Notes: generated from the letters alone by a model not told the origin. Positions 1 to 11,233 are shown, counted from the first letter of the stretch. The stretch is DNA of 64,000 nt from Brevibacillus laterosporus (GCF_030489605.1 NZ_JAUKFY010000020.1:1-64000), one strand, 5' to 3'. Program-made: numbers and translations.

Positions 1-16
1 CAGGGAATAAAGATAG

Positions 17-49
17 AAGCTAGTTACCGTAATGGTAGCTAGCTTTTTT
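17..49 (+). terminator. Rho-independent terminator of an upstream gene
   Basis: A 12-bp stem (17-28 with 34-45, one G-U pair) with a 5-nt loop is followed by a T run. It probably ends a gene left of the window, and could also serve yaaC from the other side because of the A residues before the stem. Confidence 0.75.
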
Positions 50-63
50 GGTGTGTGAACAGA

Positions 64-1167
64 TTATTTAAGGAGTTGTAATTGCTGTCCTACCATGTAT
101 GGGAAAATTCCCATATGATACTTGCAGAACCTATCTATTAATAATTTTTCAGCATACTGATGCGACAATACTAGATCCCCCCATAATTCGCTTTCATAGC
201 GACAAAGCATGCTTAGACCATAGAGTAGTAAATAATGATTTGCAAATTGGGGAACAGGATGATTCTCGGTAGCATTCCAAAGATAAACATTTCTATTCTG
301 ATCCATTGAAAAGAGAGGATGGTCTAACAGAGATACTTGGTCATCACACTCAAAAAATCGTCCCTGATTAGAAATAGATGAAGTTGAAGGAAGAGCGAAT
401 CTAGCTTTATCGGTGTTTTGTCTAAGGGTACAGAATAAAGGAAAGCTTCCAGAGGTTCCTTGGTTATTAGTAGCTGGAAATAGCCGATTTAAATAATGCT
501 GCAAGGTTTCGTCTGAATAAGAGAGTGCTCCTTGGCTAGCATAAGGCAGAGTAAACACAAAGGGTCGCTCTGTCATAATTGATACAGTTACCCAAGGACT
601 TGGTTTTTGAAAATGGTCCATTTCCTCACGAAGCTCAGGTATTGATAAGAAAAGATCACCTACTCGATAACGATCCGATATGGGATGGATTGAAAGGAGC
701 CGACATAGATGGGGAAAGAAGCCTTCTTTTTGGGGTTTCATTTCATCATCTAATAGATGGTAAGGATTTTTCTTAACTTTTCGTGCTGTAACACCATGCT
801 GCAACATGCGACTGTTCTGGGGATAATCTGGATCTTTGGCAAGAATTAGTCCCTTTAGTAAATGAACGCATCCGTAAAATAATAAGAGAGGCTTGATTAA
901 TAAAGAGCTTTTCGCAGCCATTTCATAATAATGTCTAGCCTGCATCCAGGTGTATAAAAAGCGAGTACTGTTTTGAAAGGCATGCTTTTCAGGATTTTGT
1001 AAGCCCATTCTATGGTAAGAGGCTGTAAGAAAAGATCGTGAAGTAGGTTCTGTTTCCATAATAGAAAGCTGTTGCCAGACATCTTGAAGAGACATGGAAA
1101 AAATTACCCCTTTATTTTCCGAATATTCACTTTTATAAATGATATTCTTATGGAATCTAAGAAACAT
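64..1167 (-). CDS. yaaC: YaaC-like protein of unknown function
   Basis: The protein has 367 residues and resembles the YaaC family, which in Bacillus lies next to guaB on the opposite strand, exactly as here. The motif PLLLFYGCVHLLKG followed by AHGVT-like 'LQHGVTARK' fits my memory of that family. No catalytic motif is recognised and the function is unknown. Start choice is open: an ATG at 1167 has a strong AGGAG nine bases upstream, while ATG 1095 (343 residues, AAAGGGG upstream) matches the usual family length of about 315 better. A TATATT -10 at 1199-1194 on the minus strand would make its promoter almost back to back with the guaB promoter. Confidence 0.8.
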   Translation of the reverse strand: MFLRFHKNIIYKSEYSENKGVIFSMSLQDVWQQLSIMETEPTSRSFLTASYHRMGLQNPEKHAFQNSTRFLYTWMQARHYYEMAAKSSLLIKPLLLFYGCVHLLKGLILAKDPDYPQNSRMLQHGVTARKVKKNPYHLLDDEMKPQKEGFFPHLCRLLSIHPISDRYRVGDLFLSIPELREEMDHFQKPSPWVTVSIMTERPFVFTLPYASQGALSYSDETLQHYLNRLFPATNNQGTSGSFPLFCTLRQNTDKARFALPSTSSISNQGRFFECDDQVSLLDHPLFSMDQNRNVYLWNATENHPVPQFANHYLLLYGLSMLCRYESELWGDLVLSHQYAEKLLIDRFCKYHMGIFPYMVGQQLQLLK

Positions 1168-1207
1168 TTATATTTTCTCCTATAAAAGCGAACAATATAA
1201 GCATTCC

Positions 1208-1237
1208 TTGACATTAAATTGAGCCGTTTGCTACACT
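1208..1237 (+). promoter_or_regulatory. Sigma-A promoter of guaB
   Basis: TTGACA (1208-1213) is separated by 18 bp from TACACT (1232-1237), about 38 bp ahead of the guaB GTG start. The leader is short, with no room for a riboswitch. Confidence 0.75.
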
Positions 1238-1271
1238 GATGAAAAGATTTTCGGCTGAAAGGGGTCCTTGA

Positions 1272-2735
<1,464 letters not shown>

Positions 2736-2779
2736 GGATAGAGCAACGATCGCTTTACCAAGCTAATTAGCAAGGTAAG

Positions 2780-2817
2780 ACAAAAGGGCTTTCCATTTGG
2801 GAGTCCTTTTGTTTTTT
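2780..2817 (+). terminator. Terminator after guaB
   Basis: An 11-bp stem (2780-2790 with 2802-2812, one G-U pair) is followed by a run of six T. Confidence 0.85.
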
Positions 2818-3111
2818 ATACAAACCAAAGACTAGAATATATGTCGTATAGTAGCTCATTACCATATAGGATTGCAGAATTCGAAACGATGTTCTAAATA
2901 AAAAAAGAAAATCTGAATCCAAACATCCTTTTGGAACGTCAGGTTAAAAGAGAGGTTTTTCAGTTGGCTATGATTACCAGTGCTTTTTCTTGTTGAGATG
3001 CGACTGGTGCTCTTCAAACAACGGCTTTTAGTATGATAGACTAAAGACTGTGTTCAACAGGAAAAAAGAAAAAAAAGGATATTTTTAAAAGTAGGGGGAG
3101 TGATTGTAGAC
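2818..3111 (+). other. Intergenic region before dacA
   Basis: About 290 bp, AT-rich, with a purine-rich stretch (3059-3080) before the dacA ribosome binding site. A TATGAT at about 3034 could be the dacA -10, but no good -35 is seen. Nothing else is recognised. Confidence 0.4.
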
Positions 3112-4407
3112 ATGATGCACAAATGGACAGCAAGAGTAAGCAAACTTTTATTGGCTGGTGCAATTGGTATGCTATCCATTGTGGGGGGAGCAATGCAGGC
3201 TTCTGCTGCTGAGACGGCTGCCAATCTTGATCTAGTGGCGAGTTCAGCAATTTTAGTCGAGGCATCAACGGGAAAGGTTTTGTACAGTAAAAACCCAGAT
3301 CAGCCATTACCACCAGCTAGTATGACGAAAATGATGACAGAGTATCTGGTATTAGAGGCTATTAAAAAAGGTAAAATTAAACAAGATGAACTTGTACCTG
3401 TTAGTGACTATGCTTTCTTTATTGCCAAAAAGAAGGATTCCTCAGGCGTGTACTTAAATGCTGGGGAAAGTCACAAGGTAAGTGAACTATATAAAGCTAT
3501 GGCGATTGCCTCAGCTAACGATGCTACAGCCCTGTTAGCCGAAAAGATTGGCGGAACGGAAGCCAACTTTGTAGACATGATGAATAAAAAAGCCCAAGAG
3601 CTTGGGATGAAAAATACGTTTTTTGTTACATCCACTGGATTGCCTGCTAATGAATTAGGACCTTATAAACCGGCGGATACAAGCAAGGATAATGTGATGT
3701 CTGCACGTGATGCAGCTATCTTGGCGGATCGTTTAGTGAGTGATTATCCTGAGGCATTAGAAATTTCTAAAATCCCGCGCTGGGTGTTCCGTGAAGGTCA
3801 AAAAGACGAAATCAAGCTAGCAAACAATAACTGGATGCTTCCAGGCTTGCCGAATGAAACGCTTGGAGTAGATGGTCTTAAAACGGGTTATACGGATGCA
3901 GCCCAATTTTGTTTTACGGGAACGGCTTATCGTGATGGAATGCGCTTAATCACAGTTGTCATGGGAGCTAAAACAAAAACAAGCCGTTTTGAAGAAACCA
4001 AAAAGTTATTAAATTATGGTTATAGCACCTACAAAACTACAGAAAAACTGGGAAAAGGCGTACCTGTTCCGGGATTTGAAAATGCGCCACTTAAAAAGGG
4101 TGTATCCCTAGAGGTTCCGGCTGTTACCGCTAAATCAGTTAATGTTGTGGGTAAAATCGGAGAAGAAGCGAAAGTAACGCCGCGGGTAGAATATAAAACT
4201 TTGACCGCGCCTATTAAAAAAGGTGACGTTATTGGAACCGTCTACCTTGATACAGAAGGAAAAAGCGATTATTTGATGCCAAGCAATCAAAAGGGCGGAG
4301 TGGATTTAATAGCTGCTGAGGATGTAGAAGAGGGTAGCTGGATTCGCCTATTCTTTAGAAGTATCTTCGAATTTATCGCTAATCTGTTTAAAAGTATTGT
4401 GGGCTAA
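3112..4407 (+). CDS. dacA: D-alanyl-D-alanine carboxypeptidase (PBP5)
   Basis: This low-molecular-weight penicillin-binding protein removes the terminal D-Ala from peptidoglycan stem peptides outside the membrane. From the ATG at 3112 (431 residues) there is a signal peptide ending near ASAAETA (about residues 30-34). The three active-site motifs are all present: S70-M-T-K73, S134-A-N136 and K257-T-G. A C-terminal PBP5 beta domain is followed by an amphipathic tail (LFFRSIFEFIANLFKSI) typical of membrane anchoring. GGGGGAG at 3094-3100 decides the start: an upstream in-frame GTG at 3100 overlaps it. Same position as in Bacillus, between guaB and pdxS. Confidence 0.97.
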   Translation: MMHKWTARVSKLLLAGAIGMLSIVGGAMQASAAETAANLDLVASSAILVEASTGKVLYSKNPDQPLPPASMTKMMTEYLVLEAIKKGKIKQDELVPVSDYAFFIAKKKDSSGVYLNAGESHKVSELYKAMAIASANDATALLAEKIGGTEANFVDMMNKKAQELGMKNTFFVTSTGLPANELGPYKPADTSKDNVMSARDAAILADRLVSDYPEALEISKIPRWVFREGQKDEIKLANNNWMLPGLPNETLGVDGLKTGYTDAAQFCFTGTAYRDGMRLITVVMGAKTKTSRFEETKKLLNYGYSTYKTTEKLGKGVPVPGFENAPLKKGVSLEVPAVTAKSVNVVGKIGEEAKVTPRVEYKTLTAPIKKGDVIGTVYLDTEGKSDYLMPSNQKGGVDLIAAEDVEEGSWIRLFFRSIFEFIANLFKSIVG

Positions 4408-4473
4408 TGAAGCAAAAGGTAACTCTGCGGATGGCAGAACTTTAAAAGAAGGCAAATATTCTGTCAAGATATG

Positions 4474-4502
4474 TTGTCTACTTTTTCTGATTGGTTTACA
4501 AT
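4474..4502 (+). promoter_or_regulatory. Sigma-A promoter of pdxS-pdxT
   Basis: TTGTCT (4474-4479), 17-bp spacer, TACAAT (4497-4502), 62 bp before the pdxS ATG. Confidence 0.7.
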
Positions 4503-4564
4503 AAAAACAATGTTGCAAATCTAATCCTTTTGTAGGGATGTTCACTTATAGGGGAGGCTCACTG

Positions 4565-5449
4565 ATGGTACAGCTAGGTACAGATCGTGTTAAACGTGGA
4601 ATGGCAGAAATGCAAAAAGGCGGCGTAATTATGGACGTTGTCAACGCCGAGCAAGCTAAAATTGCGGAAGCTGCGGGTGCAGTGGCCGTTATGGCACTGG
4701 AACGCGTTCCGTCTGATATTCGTGCGGCCGGCGGCGTAGCGCGCATGGCTGATCTAGGAATTGTAGAGGAAGTATTAAAAGCGGTTACGATTCCTGTAAT
4801 GGCAAAAGCACGTATTGGTCATTTTGTAGAAGCACGTGTCCTTGAATCTATGGGAGTAGATTATCTTGATGAAAGCGAAGTACTTACTCCTGCCGATGAC
4901 TTGTACCATATTAATAAAAAAGATTTCACAGTGCCATTTGTTTGCGGGGCGCGTGATTTGGGTGAAGCTCTTCGCCGTATCGGAGAAGGTGCATCTATGA
5001 TTCGTACAAAAGGGGAGCCGGGAACAGGAAACATTGTTGAGGCTGTTCGCCATATGCGTACGATGCAATCACAAATCCGTAAAGTGCAAAGCATGTCTTA
5101 TGATGAATTAATGGCCGAAGCGAAAAATCTTGGGGCTCCGTATGAATTGTTAGAGCAAATTCACAAAACAGGAAAGCTTCCTGTTGTAAACTTCGCGGCT
5201 GGTGGTGTCGCTACACCTTCTGATGCTGCATTGATGATGCAATTAGGCGCAGATGGCGTATTTGTAGGTTCAGGTATCTTTAAGTCCGAGAATCCTGAAA
5301 AATTCGCTCGTGCTATTGTAGAAGCGACTACGCATTACACAGATTACGAATTGATTGCACGCGTTTCGAAAGACCTTGGTTCTGCGATGACAGGAATCGA
5401 AATTTCTAAGTTGCCGCAGGCTGAGCGTATGCAGGAGCGCGGCTGGTAA
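4565..5449 (+). CDS. pdxS: Pyridoxal 5'-phosphate synthase, synthase subunit
   Basis: PdxS builds pyridoxal 5'-phosphate from ribose 5-phosphate, glyceraldehyde 3-phosphate and ammonia supplied by PdxT; twelve PdxS and twelve PdxT subunits form the complex. The 294 residues are almost colinear with B. subtilis PdxS. The two lysines that carry covalent intermediates are visible: K81 in [10 protein letters not shown] and K149 in [12 protein letters not shown] 4565 is chosen because GGGGAGG lies seven bases upstream and the protein then starts [17 protein letters not shown] as in orthologues. It forms a two-gene operon with pdxT, one base apart. Confidence 0.98.
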   Translation: MVQLGTDRVKRGMAEMQKGGVIMDVVNAEQAKIAEAAGAVAVMALERVPSDIRAAGGVARMADLGIVEEVLKAVTIPVMAKARIGHFVEARVLESMGVDYLDESEVLTPADDLYHINKKDFTVPFVCGARDLGEALRRIGEGASMIRTKGEPGTGNIVEAVRHMRTMQSQIRKVQSMSYDELMAEAKNLGAPYELLEQIHKTGKLPVVNFAAGGVATPSDAALMMQLGADGVFVGSGIFKSENPEKFARAIVEATTHYTDYELIARVSKDLGSAMTGIEISKLPQAERMQERGW

Positions 5450-5450
5450 T

Positions 5451-6053
5451 ATGAGTAAGCCAAGAATCGGTGTTCTCGCCCTACAAGGTGCGGTTGCAGA
5501 ACATATGCGCATGCTTGAGTTGGCAGGGGCAGAAGCAATCGCAATTAAAAAGGTGGACGAGCTATCTGAGATAGATGGCTTAGTCATTCCAGGTGGCGAG
5601 AGTACAACCATTAGTAAACTCATGCATAAATACGGCTTTATGGATGCGATTCGTCGGTTTGCGAATGAGAAGAAGCCTGTGTTTGGAACCTGTGCAGGTG
5701 CTATCTTAATTGCAAATGAAATTGAACATGCACCGGAAGCCCATCTAGGTCTAATGGACATGAAGGTAGCGCGAAATGCTTTTGGGCGGCAAAAGGAAAG
5801 CTTTGAAATCAAAATGCCAATTGCTGGCGTAGCTTCCGACTTTCCAGCGGTCTTTATCCGTGCGCCTCTTATCCTGAAAATCGGAGATAAGGGTGAAGTG
5901 CTGGCGAAGCATGAAGATAATATCGTAGCGGCTCGCCAAGGGCAATTTTTAGCGGCATCCTTTCATCCAGAACTAACTGATGATTATCGAATGCATAAAT
6001 ATTTTTTAGACATGGTGAAAGAATATCAAACAACAGGGAAAGCATCCGTATAG
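5451..6053 (+). CDS. pdxT: Pyridoxal 5'-phosphate synthase, glutaminase subunit
   Basis: PdxT hydrolyses glutamine and channels ammonia to PdxS. It is a class I amidotransferase of 200 residues: PGGEST at about 47-52, nucleophile Cys81 in FGTCAG, and the catalytic His172/Glu174 in SFHPEL. The ATG follows the pdxS stop by one base and the nearest AGGAG is 13 bases away, so translation is probably coupled to pdxS. The stop codon is built into the 3' arm of a terminator hairpin. Confidence 0.98.
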   Translation: MSKPRIGVLALQGAVAEHMRMLELAGAEAIAIKKVDELSEIDGLVIPGGESTTISKLMHKYGFMDAIRRFANEKKPVFGTCAGAILIANEIEHAPEAHLGLMDMKVARNAFGRQKESFEIKMPIAGVASDFPAVFIRAPLILKIGDKGEVLAKHEDNIVAARQGQFLAASFHPELTDDYRMHKYFLDMVKEYQTTGKASV

Positions 6054-6070
6054 GGTGCTTTCTTCTTTTC
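6038..6070 (+). terminator. Terminator overlapping the pdxT stop codon
   Basis: A 10-bp stem (6038-6047 with 6053-6062, one G-U pair) is followed by a T-rich tail. The pdxT stop codon ends at 6053, the first base of the 3' arm. Confidence 0.7.
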
Positions 6071-6110
6071 AAAATAAAACAGAGCGTGTAAAATGGACAT
6101 AGAGCATTGT

Positions 6111-6139
6111 TTGCAATTGCTTACATCATGTAGTACATT
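6111..6139 (+). promoter_or_regulatory. Probable promoter of the serS T-box transcript
   Basis: TTGCAA (6111-6116), 17-bp spacer, TACATT (6134-6139). It lies just upstream of the T-box leader. Confidence 0.55.
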
Positions 6140-6200
6140 TAATAACAAGAAAAACACCCATAAAAAACATGTTGATAAGAAATAGTACTCTGTTTTAATT

Positions 6201-6427
6201 GGTTAAGAGAGTCGATGGTTGGTGCGAATCGACCCAATGGGCAGAAGAATCCATCTTTGAGTGGTAAAGGACATAACTTTGCCCGGTCTCGCGTACCGTT
6301 ATTTACGTGGAATGAAGAGGATAAGACCAGCTTGCTTACCTATGCAGAGCAATATGGCTTATCAATGAGGGTGGCAACGCGGAGTTAACATTCGTCCCTG
6401 GTATATGGGATGGGTGTTTTTTATTTT
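6201..6427 (+). promoter_or_regulatory. T-box riboswitch upstream of serS
   Basis: The leader ends in the T-box core AGGGTGGCAACGCGG (6368-6382) followed by an intrinsic terminator (6388-6417). Uncharged tRNA-Ser should stabilise the antiterminator. The variable base of the UGGN bulge is C, which would pair with a G discriminator base, as in tRNA-Ser. The exact stem I boundaries and the specifier codon were not resolved by eye. Confidence 0.9.
6388..6427 (+). terminator. T-box conditional terminator of serS
   Basis: An 11-bp stem (6388-6398 with 6407-6417, three G-U pairs) is followed by a T-rich run. The 5' arm overlaps the end of the T-box antiterminator region. Confidence 0.85.
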
Positions 6428-6451
6428 GTCTAAATTTTGGAGGGGTTGTAC

Positions 6452-7735
6452 ATGTTAGACGTAAAAATACTGCGTCAGGATCTTGAAGAAGTAAGACGTC
6501 GATTGACGCACCGTAACGAGGATATCTCCGCACTGGAACAGTTTGCAGAAGTGGATGAAAAACGTAGACAGCTTATTCAAGAAGGGGATACGCTAAAAAA
6601 TAAACGTAATACAGTATCAGAGCAGGTAGCTGTATTAAAGCGTAATAAAGAGAATGCAGATCATTTGATTTCTGAGATGAAGCAAGTGAATGAACGCATT
6701 AAGGCATTGGATGAAGAGCTGCGCCAGTTAGATGAACAGCTCACTATCATTTTATTAAGCCTTCCTAATCTGCCGCATGAAAGCACGCCAATAGGTACAA
6801 CTGAAGATGACAATGTGGTGCATCGCGTGTGGGGAGAGGCTTCGACCTTCAGCTTTGAACCAAAGCCGCATTGGGAGGTAGCCGATGCGTTGGGTATTCT
6901 TGATTTTGAAACAGCCTCTAAAGTAACGGGAAGCCGTTTTGTTTTCTATAAAGGAATGGGTGCTCGCTTAGAACGTGCCCTAATTAACTTCATGATGGAT
7001 CTTCATGCAGACAAGCACGGATACGAAGAAGTATTGCCGCCATATATGGTTAATCGCGCTAGCATGACAGGGACAGGGCAACTGCCTAAGTTTGAAGAGG
7101 ATGCTTTTAAGATTGATGGGGTAGATTATTTCTTGATCCCAACTTCTGAGGTACCTGTTACAAATATGCATCGTGACGAGATCCTTGATGCGGCTCAACT
7201 TCCGATTAAATATAATGCATTTAGTGCATGCTTCCGTTCTGAGGCAGGGTCAGCTGGACGTGATACACGTGGATTGATTCGCCAGCATCAGTTTAATAAG
7301 GTTGAACTTGTGAAGTTCGTTAAACCTGAGGATTCATATGAAGAGCTGGAAAAACTGGTAAACAATGCGGAAACCGTGTTGCAAATGCTTGGCCTGCCAT
7401 ATCGTGTCATGAGCATGTGCACAGGTGATCTTGGATTTACAGCTGCGAAAAAATACGATTTGGAAGTATGGCTTCCAAGCTATAGCACGTACCGTGAGAT
7501 TTCTTCTTGTTCTAATTTTGAGGATTTCCAAGCTCGGCGTGCCAATATTCGCTTCCGTCGCGATGCAAAAAGCAAGCCTGAATTCGTGCATACAATGAAT
7601 GGCTCCGGCTTGGCATTAGGTCGCACAGTAGCAGCTATACTGGAAAATTTCCAACAGGAAGATGGTTCTGTTGTGATTCCGGAAGTATTGCGTCCTTACA
7701 TGGGTGGCGTAGATCGAATTACGGCTAAGAAATAG
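6452..7735 (+). CDS. serS: Seryl-tRNA synthetase
   Basis: SerRS charges tRNA-Ser (and tRNA-Sec where present) with serine. The 427 residues show the N-terminal two-helix coiled coil that grips the tRNA long arm (about 30-100), and the class II core with motif 2 ([14 protein letters not shown]) and motif 3 ([17 protein letters not shown]). The start at ATG 6452 has GGAGGGG six bases upstream and gives the family N-terminus MLDVKILRQ. It is controlled by the T-box leader immediately upstream and ends at its own terminator. In B. subtilis several genes separate it from tadA; here these are replaced by glyoxylate and stress genes. Confidence 0.98.
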   Translation: MLDVKILRQDLEEVRRRLTHRNEDISALEQFAEVDEKRRQLIQEGDTLKNKRNTVSEQVAVLKRNKENADHLISEMKQVNERIKALDEELRQLDEQLTIILLSLPNLPHESTPIGTTEDDNVVHRVWGEASTFSFEPKPHWEVADALGILDFETASKVTGSRFVFYKGMGARLERALINFMMDLHADKHGYEEVLPPYMVNRASMTGTGQLPKFEEDAFKIDGVDYFLIPTSEVPVTNMHRDEILDAAQLPIKYNAFSACFRSEAGSAGRDTRGLIRQHQFNKVELVKFVKPEDSYEELEKLVNNAETVLQMLGLPYRVMSMCTGDLGFTAAKKYDLEVWLPSYSTYREISSCSNFEDFQARRANIRFRRDAKSKPEFVHTMNGSGLALGRTVAAILENFQQEDGSVVIPEVLRPYMGGVDRITAKK

Positions 7736-7786
7736 CTGTATAAGTACAGATTGAGTGTTGGCAATAAACTTCATAGATAAAAGCAT

Positions 7787-7828
7787 AACTGGTAGTCGTC
7801 TATTAAAAGGCGGCTACCAGTTTTTTTG
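7787..7828 (+). terminator. Terminator after serS
   Basis: A 13-bp stem (7787-7799 with 7810-7822, two G-U pairs) is followed by seven T. Confidence 0.9.
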
Positions 7829-7910
7829 TAAGTTTGAGTGTAAAAAAGCTGTTGGATTAAGGAATTTTTATGATAAAAAACAATTTATTGGAAAATAAAT
7901 TTAAAAAAGA

Positions 7911-7968
7911 TTGTCAATTCGGAATTAACTGTTATATATTAATTTATATAAACCGAGATTGTTATAAT
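7911..7968 (+). promoter_or_regulatory. Promoter region of the zinc-finger miniprotein/aceBA
   Basis: Two candidates are seen: TTGTCA (7911-7916) with 16 bp to TATATA (7933-7938), and an extended -10 TGTTATAAT ending at 7968. Half-sites AACTGTTATA (7927-7936) and TATAATACAGTT (7963-7974) form an imperfect inverted repeat around them that could be an operator. Which promoter is used cannot be told from sequence. Confidence 0.45.
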
Positions 7969-8000
7969 ACAGTTTTCCCGCAGGATAAGGAGGATGGAAG

Positions 8001-8153
8001 ATGGACTGCTACAAGTGTAATGGAAATGGCGAAAACGATTGCCCGCATTGCAAGGGGAAAGGTCATACACACGAGGGGGGTTACTGTGTCTCATGCCAGG
8101 GACACGGTTTCATAAGTTGTTGTACATGTAGTGGATCAGGATTAGTTGAATAA
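8001..8153 (+). CDS. 50-residue protein with four DnaJ-type CxxCxGxG zinc motifs
   Basis: The protein consists almost entirely of four cysteine motifs: C3-x2-C6-NGNG, C14-x2-C17-KGKG, C29-x2-C32-QGHG and C41-x-T-C43-SGSG (the fourth can be read CxxC from C40). This is the pattern of the zinc-binding domain of DnaJ/Hsp40, without J domain or substrate-binding domains. A strong AAGGAGG (7987-7993) sits seven bases before the ATG, so the ORF is very probably translated. It ends 31 bp before aceB and is likely cotranscribed with it. Small CxxCxGxG proteins such as YuiA of Bacillus are related in style; no function is known to me. It could be a zinc-dependent redox or chaperone-like partner, which is a guess. 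Confidence 0.85.
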   Translation: MDCYKCNGNGENDCPHCKGKGHTHEGGYCVSCQGHGFISCCTCSGSGLVE

Positions 8154-8184
8154 TTGAGGCGTTATACGGAGGGGAGTGTTGAAA

Positions 8185-9798
8185 ATGGAAAGAATTTTAA
8201 CTGAAATTCAACCGTATCCAACTGGCGTTCACATTACCGGAGAGATGAATGAGCGTTATCTAGAAATATTGACACCAGATGCATTAGCTTTTCTAGCTGA
8301 GCTATCAAGATTATTTGAAGCGAGACGACAGGAACTTTTGGTAAAAAGAGAAAAACGGCAACAGGAATTTGACCAAGGGAAAATGCCTCACTTTTTAGAG
8401 GAAACCAAAGACATTCGGGAAGCGGATTGGACGATTGCTCCTGTTCTCGCTGATTTACAGGATCGCCGGGTTGAAATTACTGGTCCTACCTCAGATCGGA
8501 AAATGGTCATCAATGCTTGCAATTCAGGTGCTAAAGCTTTTATGGCCGATTTTGAGGATGCCAATTCTCCTTCTTGGCGAAATACGATAGAAGGTCAAAT
8601 CAACATGAGGGATGTCATTAACCGGACGATTTCTTTTACTAGTAAAGAAGGAAAAGTATATCAATTAAATGAGCAAATCACTACGTTGTTAGTGAGACCG
8701 CGCGGCTGGCATTTACAGGAGAAGCATATTTATGTAGACGGTCAACCTATGTCAGCTAGTCTTGTGGATTTTGGTCTCTATTTTTATCACAATGCTAAAA
8801 AGCTTTTGGAACTAGGATCAGGCCCGTATTTTTATCTTCCCAAAATAGAAGGGCACGAAGAAGCAAGGCTATGGAATGATGTTTTTATATTTGCTCAGCA
8901 AAGACTAGGGATTGAACAAGGAACGATTAAAGCGACAGTGCTTATAGAAACGATTCTTGCTAGCTTTGAAATGGATGAAATTTTATATGAACTGCGGGAT
9001 CACAGTGCTGGACTGAACTGTGGACGATGGGATTACATTTTTAGCTTTATCAAAAAATTCTGCAAAAATCACAATATTATCTTTCCTGACCGTGCTCAGG
9101 TAACTATGTCTGTTCCTTTTATGAAAGCTTATTGCGATCTAACGATTCAGACGTGTCATAAACGTAATGCCCATGCGATGGGAGGAATGGCAGCACAAAT
9201 TCCTGTTCGCAATGATGCGTTAGCTAATGAAACAGCTTTTGAGAAGGTAAGGCTCGACAAAGAAAGGGAGGCACTGGCCGGTCACGATGGCACATGGGTT
9301 GCGCATCCTGGTCTGGTCCCAGTTGCAATGAGTGTATTTGATCAAATCATGCCTTCTGCTAACCAATTGCATCAAAAGAGAACCGATGTAGAGGTATGTG
9401 CGGCAGACCTACTTGCTGTTCCAGAGGGGACGATTACAGAGCAGGGATTACGGACAAATATTAGCGTCGCTATTCAATATATAGAGGCATGGCTGAGGGG
9501 AATGGGAGCAGTACCAATTAATAATCTCATGGAGGATGCAGCTACGGCGGAAATATCTCGTGCTCAAGTCTGGCAGTGGATTCGGCATCCAAATGGAAAA
9601 TTAATAGATGGCCGCAAAATTACATGGGAATTGGTAGAGGAATTGATCCATGAGGAAATGGCTGTCTTAAAGCAGAAATTTGGTCCCGAACGTTTTGAGT
9701 TGGGAGAGTTTTCGCGAGCGGTTGCTTTGTTTAAAGAAGTTGTTCAGGCAGAGGAATTTATGCCTTTCATTACGATACCAGCGTATGAATACATCTAA
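8185..9798 (+). CDS. aceB: Malate synthase A
   Basis: Malate synthase condenses glyoxylate with acetyl-CoA to malate, the second step of the glyoxylate shunt for growth on acetate or fatty acids. With 537 residues it fits the A isoform. Typical segments are visible: the [12 protein letters not shown] active-site strand, [53 protein letters not shown], and near the C-terminus the [15 protein letters not shown] segment containing the catalytic Asp. ATG 8185 is preferred because GGAGGGG (8168-8174) is ten bases upstream; a GTG (8176) and TTG (8179) lie within or next to the binding site. It is followed by aceA after 23 bp. Confidence 0.97.
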   Translation: MERILTEIQPYPTGVHITGEMNERYLEILTPDALAFLAELSRLFEARRQELLVKREKRQQEFDQGKMPHFLEETKDIREADWTIAPVLADLQDRRVEITGPTSDRKMVINACNSGAKAFMADFEDANSPSWRNTIEGQINMRDVINRTISFTSKEGKVYQLNEQITTLLVRPRGWHLQEKHIYVDGQPMSASLVDFGLYFYHNAKKLLELGSGPYFYLPKIEGHEEARLWNDVFIFAQQRLGIEQGTIKATVLIETILASFEMDEILYELRDHSAGLNCGRWDYIFSFIKKFCKNHNIIFPDRAQVTMSVPFMKAYCDLTIQTCHKRNAHAMGGMAAQIPVRNDALANETAFEKVRLDKEREALAGHDGTWVAHPGLVPVAMSVFDQIMPSANQLHQKRTDVEVCAADLLAVPEGTITEQGLRTNISVAIQYIEAWLRGMGAVPINNLMEDAATAEISRAQVWQWIRHPNGKLIDGRKITWELVEELIHEEMAVLKQKFGPERFELGEFSRAVALFKEVVQAEEFMPFITIPAYEYI

Positions 9799-9821
9799 AA
9801 AAGGAAGAGGAGTGGGGAAAA

Positions 9822-11105
9822 ATGACTAAAATGAAGCAGATAAAGGATTTGGAGCAGTCTTGGGAGTCTAAACGTTGGGAAGGGATTACAAGACCATACT
9901 CGGCTGAGGAAGTAGTCCGCTTACGCGGCTCAATTCAAGTCGAGCATACCTTGGCAAAGCTAGGGGCAGATCGACTTTGGAATCTGCTGCATGCGGAGGA
10001 TTATGTCCATGCTTTAGGAGCTTTAACGGGAAATCAAGCGATCCAGCAAGTGAAGGCTGGGTTAAAAGCTATTTATTTAAGCGGGTGGCAAGTCGCTGCT
10101 GATGCCAACCTGTCTGGTCACATGTATCCCGATCAGAGTTTATATCCGGCTAACAGTGTCCCACAAGTGGTAAAAAGAATTAATCAAGCATTCCAGCGGG
10201 CCGATCAAATTTCTCATTCGGAAGGCAAGGATGATATCAATTGGTTCGCACCAATCATAGCCGATGCGGAAGCAGGGTTTGGTGGCCCGCTTAATGTATT
10301 TGAATTAATGAAAGCTATGATTGAAGCGGGCGCGGCAGGTGTTCATTTTGAGGATCAATTAGCTTCCGAGAAAAAATGTGGCCATATGGGGGGAAAAGTC
10401 TTAATTCCTACTCAGGCAGCCGTTAGAAATTTAATAGCTGCACGATTTGCTGCTGATGTGATGGGAGTTCCAACCATCGTGATAGCTCGTACCGATGCCA
10501 ACGGGGCCTACCTGCTAACCAGCGATATTGATCCGCGAGACCAGGAGTTTTTGACAGGGGATCGTACAGCGGAGGGATTTTATCAAATACATGGAGGACT
10601 AGATGCAGCGATTGCCAGAGGATTGGCATATGCGCCTTATGCAGATCTTATTTGGTGCGAGACATCTGAACCTAATTTAGAAGAAGCCAGACGCTTTGCC
10701 GAAGCCATTCATGAGAAATATCCCAATAAGTTACTAGCCTATAATTGTTCTCCATCCTTCAATTGGGAAAAGAAACTAGATGAGGAGACCATCGCTTCCT
10801 TCCAGCAGGAAATCGGAAAGATGGGGTATAAGTTCCAATTTGTTACTCTAGCTGGTTTCCATGCGCTTAACCACAGCATGTTTGAGCTAGCTCACGGCTA
10901 TCGGGATCGAGGCATGGCTGCATACTCAGAGTTGCAGCAAGCAGAGTTTGCCAGTGAACAGAAGGGATATACCGCAACAAGACATCAACGTGAGGTGGGC
11001 ACAGGCTATTTCGATGAAGTCGCTCAAGTTATCTCAGGCGGTACTTCTTCCACGACAGCCCTGCATGGCTCAACAGAAGAAGAGCAATTTTCAGGCAGCA
11101 GATAG
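9822..11105 (+). CDS. aceA: Isocitrate lyase
   Basis: Isocitrate lyase cleaves isocitrate to succinate and glyoxylate, diverting carbon from the TCA cycle. The 427 residues include the signature KKCGHMGGK with catalytic Cys186, the metal-binding DAEAGFGG segment, and the ARTDAN and YNCSPSFNW motifs. It is the second gene of the aceB-aceA operon and ends 60 bp before a strong terminator. B. subtilis 168 lacks this pathway, so its presence supports a Brevibacillus/Paenibacillus-type or B. cereus-type metabolism. Confidence 0.97.
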   Translation: MTKMKQIKDLEQSWESKRWEGITRPYSAEEVVRLRGSIQVEHTLAKLGADRLWNLLHAEDYVHALGALTGNQAIQQVKAGLKAIYLSGWQVAADANLSGHMYPDQSLYPANSVPQVVKRINQAFQRADQISHSEGKDDINWFAPIIADAEAGFGGPLNVFELMKAMIEAGAAGVHFEDQLASEKKCGHMGGKVLIPTQAAVRNLIAARFAADVMGVPTIVIARTDANGAYLLTSDIDPRDQEFLTGDRTAEGFYQIHGGLDAAIARGLAYAPYADLIWCETSEPNLEEARRFAEAIHEKYPNKLLAYNCSPSFNWEKKLDEETIASFQQEIGKMGYKFQFVTLAGFHALNHSMFELAHGYRDRGMAAYSELQQAEFASEQKGYTATRHQREVGTGYFDEVAQVISGGTSSTTALHGSTEEEQFSGSR

Positions 11106-11165
11106 GAGAGGGAGTTTAGCTATAAATTAGCACAAATATGATACAACCAGACTATATGAATACCA

Positions 11166-11206
11166 AAAAAGAGCAGGTTCTTTTTAAAAGTTAACCTGCT
11201 CTTTTT
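11166..11206. terminator. Bidirectional terminator between aceA and a minus-strand small gene
   Basis: A perfect 14-bp stem (11166-11179 with 11193-11206) has A residues on one side and T residues on the other, so it can stop transcription from both sides. Confidence 0.9.
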
Positions 11207-11233
11207 CATGCAGTAGCGAAATGCTGTTATTTT

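Noticed and set aside
5270-5812. A 180-codon minus-strand frame across pdxS-pdxT
   Set aside because: Antisense to two well-identified genes and without any binding site or family resemblance.
7927-7974. Inverted repeat around the miniprotein/aceBA promoter as a definite operator or cre site
   Set aside because: The arms are imperfect and far apart, and no CcpA-type cre consensus is seen, so it is only mentioned within the promoter feature.
7870-8115. An 81-codon frame before aceB
   Set aside because: It overlaps the 50-residue zinc-motif ORF in another frame, lacks a ribosome binding site and begins before the promoter.
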